The notes beneath the pieces are model-generated. The model did no database searches, had not been told where the DNA came from, and saw only the letters and a list, made by a program, of their open reading frames with translations. From assembly GCA_002749205.1 (NCBI GenBank), contig PDOP01000013.1, positions 1-47,818 on the forward strand: 47,818 nucleotides of DNA, written 5' to 3'. A program made the translations under genes and the position numbers. This document shows positions 41,738 to 47,818 of the stretch, in pieces. Source of the DNA: Treponema sp. GTDB lineage: Bacteria; Spirochaetota; Spirochaetia; Treponematales; Treponemataceae. The stretch's first letter is position 1. Each line of letters begins with the position of its first letter.

Positions 41738-42674
41738 CGAAAAAGAAGTTCCCTACACTGTAATCGGGGGCAATAAAACAGATACTCAAGTAGATGAGCC
41801 TTTGTTTTCTGTTATTGTTTTAAACAGAGGCGGAAGGTATTTTAGCGATTCTATTTTTGATAACTTAAAACAATATAAGTTCAAATCAATTTTTTCTGTG
41901 GGTAATTCTCAACCCGTTGTCAACATTGAAACAGTTGCAAACAAATTTCCTGAAATTAAGTTTATTACACCGCTTGAAAAAATTACATTTGGCGAAATGG
42001 TAAACATTTGTGCGTCTGAATCGAATGCTCAGTACCTTCTTGTTTTATGGAATGATACTGTCATTGAAGCCCAAGGTTTTGCAGGTACCATGTTGGAACA
42101 ACTTTACACCGCAAACAGAGTCTGTACAGCGCCGGCATTATTAAACTCCAAAGGTATGCCTATCTTTAATCAGATAGTTCCTGTATTACAGGACAGTATT
42201 TTTTCCACTCAACAGTTTTCGGCAATTCAAGATAAAACTCCGACATTGTATCCGTTTGATTTTATAGGTATTTATAACAGAAAAAAACTGATTGATTTAG
42301 CCGGTTTTGATTACACGATAAAAAATCCGTATTGGCAGGTTTTGGATTTTGGTATGCGCTCAAAACTTTGGGGTAATGAAATAAACATTGCAACATCATT
42401 TAAGATACGATACATTAGTAATACACCTGAAGAAGATATTTCTGCAGATGAATATTATCGTATGTTTTTCTTGAAAAATCTGGCATATACTATGCGCAAT
42501 AAAGAAGCTGTTTTACAAAAAAGACTTTTTTTTGATTATAAAAAGAATTCAGGTCAGAATTTTTTTGATGCTTTGAAACAATTTAAAGATGCGAAAATAT
42601 GGATTGCATTAAATAAAAACAGATTTGAAAAATCGGCACATCAGATTATAAGCGAATGGGAGCCTGTTATATGA
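41700..42674 (+). CDS. Glycosyltransferase-2-like protein of the spiro-SPASM operon
   Basis: 324 residues from GTG 41700 (AAGGA 6 nt upstream); ATG 41712 is the alternative. Either way it overlaps the spiro-SPASM gene by 26-38 nt. The stretch 'PLFSVIVLNRGGRYFSDSIF' is the first strand and helix of a GT-A fold. 'NAQYLLVLWNDTVIEAQGFA' holds a DxD-like position reduced to N-D, and 'YNRKKLIDLAGFDYTIKNPY' is the typical late 'r..f..vGgFDe' region of family 2 glycosyltransferases. The incomplete DxD makes activity uncertain. No membrane segments. It overlaps the next gene by 4 nt. Confidence 0.6.
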   Translation: MNTAMNTIPIIFNEKEVPYTVIGGNKTDTQVDEPLFSVIVLNRGGRYFSDSIFDNLKQYKFKSIFSVGNSQPVVNIETVANKFPEIKFITPLEKITFGEMVNICASESNAQYLLVLWNDTVIEAQGFAGTMLEQLYTANRVCTAPALLNSKGMPIFNQIVPVLQDSIFSTQQFSAIQDKTPTLYPFDFIGIYNRKKLIDLAGFDYTIKNPYWQVLDFGMRSKLWGNEINIATSFKIRYISNTPEEDISADEYYRMFFLKNLAYTMRNKEAVLQKRLFFDYKKNSGQNFFDALKQFKDAKIWIALNKNRFEKSAHQIISEWEPVI

Positions 42675-45292
42675 TACACAGTGATGAAGTATGTATTGTA
42701 GTTCAAGCAAGACTGAATTCAACCAGGTTGCCTAAAAAAGCTTTACTCGAATTGGGCGGAGAAACATTGTTGGGACATGTTTTAAATTCTGTTAAACATA
42801 TTTCTGCAAAGCATCACATACTTGCATCTGATTATACTTCGTTGGTTAAGTTTAAACCAATTGCAGAAAAATACGGATTTGAATGCGTAGGCGGTCAGGA
42901 AGAAGATGTACTAGGCAGATTTGCTCTTGCGGTTGAAAAATGTATTTATATCTTAGAATCAGATATTAAAGTGATTGTACGAGTTACCGGCGACAATCCA
43001 TTTTTGTTTGTACCTGCAATTGAGGCTTCCATAAGACGCTTTTTTGAATTAGGCGAGCCGGACTATTTTACATTTACGGGGTTGCCTCATGGCAGTGGCG
43101 TTGAAGTAATAAAAGTATCGAGCCTTTTAGCCGTAAACAAAACTGCTGAAAGTCAATATGAGCGTGAGCATGTCGGCCCTGCTTTATACCATCATGTTGA
43201 TAAATTCAGGTGTATTAGAGAAACAGCCCCTCCTGATTGGTATTTCCCTGATTACAGAACTACAGTTGACACCCAAGATGATTATATTCGTGCAAAATAT
43301 GCAATGAACTTTTTGCAGGCAAAACATGCAGATATTCCCGCCTCTCCAAAACAGATAATTGAAGCAATGAACTATGCCGAAAGGCTTGTTGTATTTGTTC
43401 CGTCAATTGCTCAAGGAAACGGCACGGGACACATTAGAAGAGTGGTCGACATAGTTAAGGACTTGTCAAAAACAACCAGATGTGAAATTTTTGTCGGCAA
43501 TGAAAAATTACCAAAATTTATTGAAACTATACTGAGCGCTCTTCCTTCCGAAAATATAATTAAAGCTTTGCCGGAAAAAGCAGCATTGATTGTTTTGGAT
43601 AAATTTAAAACCAGCCGAGATGAAATTAAACAGCTAAAAAAAATTGCACCGGTTGCAGCAATTGACGAGGGCGGAGAAGGCAGAGCTGAGGCAGATTATC
43701 TTTTAGATGTTTTACCGTCTTTGCTGTCAAACGCAAACAACTCTGAAATAATTCCCGAAGAATTAAAGGCAAACTTATTTGAACCGGCTTTTATTCCGCT
43801 TCCCCAAAAAAGGAAACACAGCAAAATAAGCACTAAAAAAAGACGCTCTGTATTTTTAAAGCCTGAAAATACAAAAACCCTGGTTATATGCGGCGGGGAA
43901 GATGCAAAGAAAATGTCATTGCCGATTGGTCGGACTCTTGTTGCACTCGGTTTTGATGTTACTGTTGTAGATCCTAATATAACATTTGATGACATTCATA
44001 ATGCGGACGGTAAACTAAAACTTATTTCAGGCATTCCGAATTTGCGTAATCAAATTTCCGAGTGGGATATGGTTATCACGCATTACGGATTTACGGCGTT
44101 TGAAGCGGTTGCAGGCGGTTGCTATGTTTTACTTGTTTCACCGACACATTATCATTATGAACTAGCGGTTGCAACAGGCTTTTCTGCTTTTGATGAAGGT
44201 ATACCGAGTGCTCGAAATTTTATCGATATGTTTGCAGGAGGTTTAAAAATACCGAAAATTATAACCCCTCTTACCGAGCAAAAAAGCATTGTTAATTTTA
44301 TTTCACGGCTTTCTTTTGCACATAAATATAAATGCCCTGTTTGCAGTTTTGAAATTGATTTTTACGAAGAGCCGGACACAATTGTTGCAAGATTACCGGA
44401 CAGAACTATAAGAAAATGTCCACATTGTAAAATGCACTATCTTTCATTGATTATTGCAACTCCGAAAAAATACACAAAAAATTATTTTTTCGATGAGTAT
44501 AAAGCACAATACGGAAAAACTTACATTGAAGATTTTGAATCAATTAGACAACAAGGTGTCCGCCGCATTGAAATAATCGATAAACTGCATCAAAAAATAT
44601 TTTGCAAAAAAACTGACTACAATATTTTTAGCGATGAAAAAAAATTACTCGACATAGGTTGTGCATACGGGCCTTTTTTGGATGCGGCAAAATCCAAGGG
44701 GTGGTTTGCAGTAGGCACCGACATCGCAGAATCTGCGGTTGACTATGTAAAAGACAGACTCAACATACCGGCATTTGTTTCCGCATTTCCTTCCATGCCT
44801 GAAAGTTTTACTTACAATATTAAGCGCAAAATTCTTGGAGATGATATTCAAACTATCTGTGTTCCTTTAAAAGACAAAATATTTTCCGCCGTAACTATGT
44901 GGTTCGTAATAGAGCATTTTCCCGACTTACATTCCGTTTTACAAAAAGTATCCGATATTTTATGCCCGGGCGGTATATTCGCTTTTTCAACCCCGACACT
45001 TTCCGGCGTTACAGGAAAACAATCTTTGCACAAGTTTTTAGCGCAAAGTCCAAAAGATCATTACAGCATCTGGGACGCAACCTCAATTCCCATCGTTCTA
45101 AAAAAATACGGCTTTGAAGTTTGCAAAATAGTTTCAATCGGGCACCACCCCGAGCGCTTTAGAGGTTTTCGCAAAATCAAAAAAGGCAGCCTTGTTTACA
45201 AAACAGTCGACACCGTAAGTCGCACTTTTAAACTTGGCGACAGCATCGAAGTTTACGCAATAAAACACGGCACAATAAAAGACATAAAATAA
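42671..45292 (+). CDS. Three-domain fusion: SpsF-type cytidylyltransferase, SpsG/PseG-like domain, zinc ribbon plus SAM methyltransferase
   Basis: The start is ATG 42671, which overlaps the previous stop (ATGA), with GGGAG 8 nt upstream; 873 residues. Domain 1 (1-235) begins 'VCIVVQARLNSTRLPKKALL', the CMP-sugar synthase signature of SpsF. Domain 2 (about 236-550) has 'QGNGTGHIRRVVDIVKDL', the Gly-His loop of SpsG/PseG nucleotide-sugar enzymes. Then a zinc ribbon with CPVC (554) and CPHC (about 581) leads to a class I methyltransferase with 'LLDIGCAYGPFLDAA' (about 659). SpsF and SpsG act in spore-coat and nonulosonic-acid sugar pathways and the methyltransferase would cap a sugar. The fusion suggests one assembly line for a modified surface or flagellar sugar; that role is inferred. 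Confidence 0.8.
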   Translation: MIHSDEVCIVVQARLNSTRLPKKALLELGGETLLGHVLNSVKHISAKHHILASDYTSLVKFKPIAEKYGFECVGGQEEDVLGRFALAVEKCIYILESDIKVIVRVTGDNPFLFVPAIEASIRRFFELGEPDYFTFTGLPHGSGVEVIKVSSLLAVNKTAESQYEREHVGPALYHHVDKFRCIRETAPPDWYFPDYRTTVDTQDDYIRAKYAMNFLQAKHADIPASPKQIIEAMNYAERLVVFVPSIAQGNGTGHIRRVVDIVKDLSKTTRCEIFVGNEKLPKFIETILSALPSENIIKALPEKAALIVLDKFKTSRDEIKQLKKIAPVAAIDEGGEGRAEADYLLDVLPSLLSNANNSEIIPEELKANLFEPAFIPLPQKRKHSKISTKKRRSVFLKPENTKTLVICGGEDAKKMSLPIGRTLVALGFDVTVVDPNITFDDIHNADGKLKLISGIPNLRNQISEWDMVITHYGFTAFEAVAGGCYVLLVSPTHYHYELAVATGFSAFDEGIPSARNFIDMFAGGLKIPKIITPLTEQKSIVNFISRLSFAHKYKCPVCSFEIDFYEEPDTIVARLPDRTIRKCPHCKMHYLSLIIATPKKYTKNYFFDEYKAQYGKTYIEDFESIRQQGVRRIEIIDKLHQKIFCKKTDYNIFSDEKKLLDIGCAYGPFLDAAKSKGWFAVGTDIAESAVDYVKDRLNIPAFVSAFPSMPESFTYNIKRKILGDDIQTICVPLKDKIFSAVTMWFVIEHFPDLHSVLQKVSDILCPGGIFAFSTPTLSGVTGKQSLHKFLAQSPKDHYSIWDATSIPIVLKKYGFEVCKIVSIGHHPERFRGFRKIKKGSLVYKTVDTVSRTFKLGDSIEVYAIKHGTIKDIK

Positions 45293-45295
45293 ATG

Positions 45296-45475
45296 TGCAA
45301 ATGTTTGTTACGCAAACATTTGCAAAACCCCTCGACCGCCTTAAATCTTTCTGTCTTTTTTGTTAAACAGTATCGGTGCTTTTCCTTCCGTCAAAGACCT
45401 TGTTTGAATAAACAATCGACAGAAAGGATACCGGCGGTCTTTACATCAGTGTAGACGGATAGATTTATTCTTTAG
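45296..45475 (+). repeat. Family B structured repeat, copy B6
   Basis: It begins 3 nt after the fusion-gene stop with a 12-bp stem TGCAAATGTTTG (45296-45307 with 45313-45324). Then: outer stem GACCGCC (45334-45340) with GGCGGTC (45433-45439), inner stem TTTCTGTC (45348-45355) with GACAGAAA (45418-45425), central 'cggtgcttttccttccgtc', and box aaaggatacc. Compared with B3, outer and inner stems differ by paired compensating changes. The 302-nt spacer 45293-45594 holds only this and a promoter. Confidence 0.8.
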
Positions 45476-45548
45476 GATTTTTGTTTTAACTTCCCGTATA
45501 TAAAACAAACTGCTTTTTTATTACTCATGTATCTTACATGATTGTTAT

Positions 45549-45577
45549 TTGTTCATTTTTATGTTAAACTTTATTAT
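45549..45577 (+). promoter_or_regulatory. Promoter of the lipoprotein gene at 45595
   Basis: TTGTTC (45549-45554), 17-nt spacer, TATTAT (45572-45577), then AGGAG 7 nt before the ATG. Confidence 0.55.
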
Positions 45578-45594
45578 TAACAATAGGAGTATTT

Positions 45595-46659
45595 ATGAAA
45601 AAACTTAGTCAAACAATTTTGGTAATGATTGCCGTCATTTTATTATTTACAAGCTGTAAAGGATTAGCTATGCGGAAAAAATCTTTGGAGCCGGACAAAC
45701 CGGAAAATACAGAAGCCTTTGTAACAAATAATTTTGTGGGAAGTCTTTATAAGGGCAATTTTGTTTGGGGCATTGCGATGAATTTTGCTTGGAACGAATT
45801 AGGAAACAGTATTTTGCATGAAAAACTTAAACTTGCAAGCTCTGATGCAACGGTTAAACAAATTGAAAACGCTTTTAATACATTTTTGCTTTCCAAAGAA
45901 GTGCTTGATGATGCAAGCTATTATGCAAAAGCCGGATACGGACAAAAGACAGTAAATGCTATTAACAAAGAAGTGCGTAAAAAATTTCCGAAAAAAACTT
46001 TTGGTGATTTAAAAACCGATTTAGGTGAATCGGATATTATTTCGTATGCGTATTTTGTTAAAGCGGTTGAATACTTATATGTTTTTGAAGATACTGATTT
46101 TGAGTTTATGGGAGAGCCGGTTAAGGGTTTTTACGCAACTAATAAAAATCAACGGGATAGTGTTTATGTTATAAAATATGAAAATGCAGATAAATTTATT
46201 GTTCAGTTGCGCTTAAAAGATAAATCGGATTGTTTGTTTCTTGCAAAAGGGTATGATATGAAAAACCCTAAAACAGTTTTAAAGGCAATAAAAAAAGAAA
46301 AGCATAAAAACAAACCAAAACTTTCAAGTGATGATATATTTTATGTGCCGAATATTAAGTTGAATTACAGAAGGGACTATGTGGAATTGTTGGGTAAATT
46401 TTTTGACAATAAAGGATTTGAAGAATATTTTATTGCACAAATGTACGAAAACATAAAGTTTAACATGGATAAAAAAGGCGCAAAAGTTGAAAATGAGGCT
46501 GTTATAATTGCATTAAAATCAGCCGGAATTATGGAAGAGCCTCGTATGTTGATTTTTGACAAACCGTATTGGATTGTTATGCAACGAAGCGAATCGGATA
46601 CGCCGTATTTCTTGCTGGGTATTAACAATTCCAAGCTCATGCAAAAAAGCGATAAATAA
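45595..46659 (+). CDS. Lipoprotein of unknown function
   Basis: A 354-residue protein with a lipoprotein signal (MKKLSQTILVMIAVILL, lipobox LFTSC, Cys about 21). The mature part is largely alpha/beta with many Lys. Features include 'FVGSLYKGNFVWGIAMNFAW' and 'NELGNSIL' (about 45-70) and 'MFDKPYWIVMQR'-like text near the end (LIFDKPYWIVMQRSESDTPY). The first part and the closing 'F.kPF.i....' pattern recall the serpin fold (core helix A plus the conserved C-terminal strand), but the link is tentative and no reactive-centre loop can be assigned with confidence. AGGAG precedes the ATG. The LD-carboxypeptidase gene starts 1 nt after its stop. Confidence 0.6.
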   Translation: MKKLSQTILVMIAVILLFTSCKGLAMRKKSLEPDKPENTEAFVTNNFVGSLYKGNFVWGIAMNFAWNELGNSILHEKLKLASSDATVKQIENAFNTFLLSKEVLDDASYYAKAGYGQKTVNAINKEVRKKFPKKTFGDLKTDLGESDIISYAYFVKAVEYLYVFEDTDFEFMGEPVKGFYATNKNQRDSVYVIKYENADKFIVQLRLKDKSDCLFLAKGYDMKNPKTVLKAIKKEKHKNKPKLSSDDIFYVPNIKLNYRRDYVELLGKFFDNKGFEEYFIAQMYENIKFNMDKKGAKVENEAVIIALKSAGIMEEPRMLIFDKPYWIVMQRSESDTPYFLLGINNSKLMQKSDK

Positions 46660-46660
46660 A

Positions 46661-47659
46661 ATGATATTGCCGGATAGATTAAAATACGGAGATACAATTG
46701 CATTTTTTTCTCCATCGTCGGCGGCAACCTATTGGGCGCCTAAAAGATTTGAAAGAGCAAAAAAATTTTTGGAAAATAAAGGCTTTAATTTAGTTGCCGG
46801 CAAATTAACCGGTAAATCCGATTATTACAGGTCAGGCAACATAAGAGAAAGAGTCGATGAATTAAACGAGCTAATTGCAAATAAAAATGTCAAATGTATT
46901 ATGTCTACTATTGGTGGAATGAATTCAAATTCATTATTACCGTATATTGATTATGATAAATTAAAAGAAAACCCAAAAATAATTATCGGGTATTCAGATA
47001 TGACAGCTATTCTTTTTGGTATTTACAGTAAAATAGGTTTAGTAACTTTTTACGGACCTGCATTGGTTGCATCATTCGGTGAAATGGGGCGTTTTTTAAA
47101 TTTAACATTTGAGTATTTTGAAAAAGCTGTTATTAAACCTGACTTACCTTACTTAATTGAAAACCCTAAATTTTGGACAGATGAATTTATCGACTGGGAA
47201 AAGCAAGATAGAGAAAAAAAATATTTTTCTAATCAACTGATTACGGTTAATGACGGTGTTGCAAACGGAAGGTTAATAGCGGGTAATTTAAACACAATGT
47301 CCGGTATTTTTGGAAGTGAATACATGCCTAAAATAAAAGAAGGCGATATACTTTTAATTGAAGACTCTTTAAAAGATGCAAGCTCTATTGAAAGAGCGTT
47401 TGCACATTTTAAAATAAGCGGTGTGTTTGATAAACTTGGCGGGTTAATTCTTGGTAAACACGAACTTTTTGATGATAAAGATTCAAAGCGAAAGCCTTAT
47501 GAAATTATGCTTGAAGTAATCGGAGAAAGAAGCTATCCTATTTTAGCTGAATATGATTGCTCACATACACATCCTATGATTACACTTCCAATTGGTGCAA
47601 AAGTAAAATTAGATGCTACAAATCAAAGTCTGACAATCCAAGAAAAATATTTAAACTAA
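46661..47659 (+). CDS. S66-family LD-carboxypeptidase (LdcA/MccF-like)
   Basis: The start is ATG 46661 (MILPDRLKYGDTIAFFSPSS), one base after the lipoprotein stop; the frame from 46556 lies inside that gene. 332 residues. The S66 catalytic plan is visible: the nucleophile Ser in 'IIIGYSDMTAILFGIY' (about residue 112), Glu in 'DILLIEDSLKDASSIERAF' and His in 'YDCSHTHPMITLPIG' near the C-terminus. The family trims the terminal D-Ala from murein tetrapeptides (LdcA) or cleaves microcin C-type acyl-adenylates (MccF). 'FYGPALVASFGEM' and the MccF-like length favour the MccF branch. No signal peptide, so cytoplasmic. No clear ribosome-binding site; translation is probably coupled to the lipoprotein gene. 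Confidence 0.88.
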   Translation: MILPDRLKYGDTIAFFSPSSAATYWAPKRFERAKKFLENKGFNLVAGKLTGKSDYYRSGNIRERVDELNELIANKNVKCIMSTIGGMNSNSLLPYIDYDKLKENPKIIIGYSDMTAILFGIYSKIGLVTFYGPALVASFGEMGRFLNLTFEYFEKAVIKPDLPYLIENPKFWTDEFIDWEKQDREKKYFSNQLITVNDGVANGRLIAGNLNTMSGIFGSEYMPKIKEGDILLIEDSLKDASSIERAFAHFKISGVFDKLGGLILGKHELFDDKDSKRKPYEIMLEVIGERSYPILAEYDCSHTHPMITLPIGAKVKLDATNQSLTIQEKYLN

Positions 47660-47660
47660 G

Positions 47661-47733
47661 CGAATTAGGCAAATTTAAAACAAAACAATTGTAAATGGTT
47701 TTTTGCAAGATTGTTTTATGTTTAACAATTCGC
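47661..47733. terminator. Long imperfect hairpin after the LD-carboxypeptidase gene
   Basis: GCGAATT (about 47661-47667) pairs with AATTCGC (about 47727-47733), and inside it AAACAAAACAAT pairs with ATTGTTTTATGTTT with one mismatch. The inner 'ttgtaaatggttttttgcaag' part, given as ttgtaaatgg then ttttttgcaag, resembles the D core. It is probably a terminator. Confidence 0.45.
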
Positions 47734-47734
47734 G

Positions 47735-47818
47735 TAAGGTGTTAGGCATACGGAAGGTTAAGCCGTGTTTTTAAATAACACGGCGCAAAAATAAAAACCT
47801 TGCGCTAATTTTTGCAAG
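47735..47818 (-). repeat. Family A structured repeat, copy A7 (cut by window end)
   Basis: Minus-strand order: H2 at the window edge (CTTGC/GCAAG, 47799-47803 with 47814-47818, loop aaaaattagc), H3 47762-47784 (GCCGTGTT/AACACGGC), end box 'cttccgtatgcctaacacc' (about 47739-47757). H1 and the linker would lie beyond the window. Confidence 0.65.

Noticed and set aside
45595..46659. Confident serpin assignment for the lipoprotein
   Set aside because: Some fold-like stretches are suggestive, but I cannot place the reactive-centre loop or enough signature residues; left as a tentative remark.
47661..47757. attC-like site (GTTAGGC core with an upstream complementary box)
   Set aside because: Only one convincing core is present, the partner box is in the wrong orientation and the stem is better explained as a terminator beside repeat A7. 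Kept only as a lead in the findings.

Overview
This AT-rich window (roughly one third G+C, judged by eye) most likely comes from a spirochaete of the genus Treponema, near the T. denticola group. The pointers are a spirochaete-type SPASM protein with a degenerate radical-SAM core, a GltS glutamate symporter, a cystalysin/MalY-type C-S lyase, many lipoproteins, a DUF3160 lipoprotein and a dCache-type chemoreceptor. No rRNA, tRNA, CRISPR array, phage or transposase gene is visible. The left edge cuts an FtsX/BceB-type ABC permease.

Layout. 1-5.9 kb: permease tail, a small beta-flower repeat protein, gltS, then a leftward pair (zinc-dependent phospholipase C-like protein and UMF1-type MFS transporter) and a ZIP metal transporter. 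6.1-11.3 kb: an envelope operon (RND/MMPL exporter, LolA-like periplasmic carrier, DUF1302-like barrel). 11.6-15.3 kb: a DUF3160 lipoprotein overlapping an exported Memo-family lipoprotein. 15.3-17 kb: small leftward genes (DUF1722-like, ArsC/Spx-like, DUF2087). 17.2-21.9 kb: a sigma-54 module with a MalY-type C-S lyase, an NhaC-family antiporter and a sigma-54 activator. The module has a textbook -24/-12 promoter, and the activator seems to start at ATT. 22.5-26.6 kb: OmpA-domain protein, PsiE-like membrane protein, a lipoprotein and queA. 27-29.9 kb: LemA, two TPM-domain proteins and a glycerophosphodiesterase. 30.3-35 kb: glycogen breakdown (glgX-glgP). 35.2-39.9 kb: divergent chemoreceptor and ftsH. 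40.2-45.3 kb: a surface-glycan-like operon (spiro-SPASM protein, GT2-like protein, and a SpsF/SpsG/methyltransferase triple fusion). 45.6-47.7 kb: a lipoprotein and an S66 LD-carboxypeptidase.

The most unusual content is between the genes. Nearly every long spacer holds one or more structured repeats. I sort them into family A (three to four hairpins joined by conserved linkers, 7 copies), family B (nested stems with conserved boxes, 6 copies plus a half copy), family C (2 copies with a terminal G5/C5 hairpin) and hairpin D (3 copies). In A, B and C the linkers and loops are conserved while the stems differ from copy to copy yet stay paired. This covariation implies selection or a copying mechanism acting on folded DNA or RNA. 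Several copies start 0-8 nt after a stop codon, but others lie between divergent promoters, so they are not simply terminators. I do not recognise them as a described family.

Other points are promoters whose -10 box lies 6-8 nt from an ATG with no Shine-Dalgarno site (DUF3160 gene, queA, glgX, and a small ORF in the chemoreceptor leader), which suggests leaderless mRNAs.
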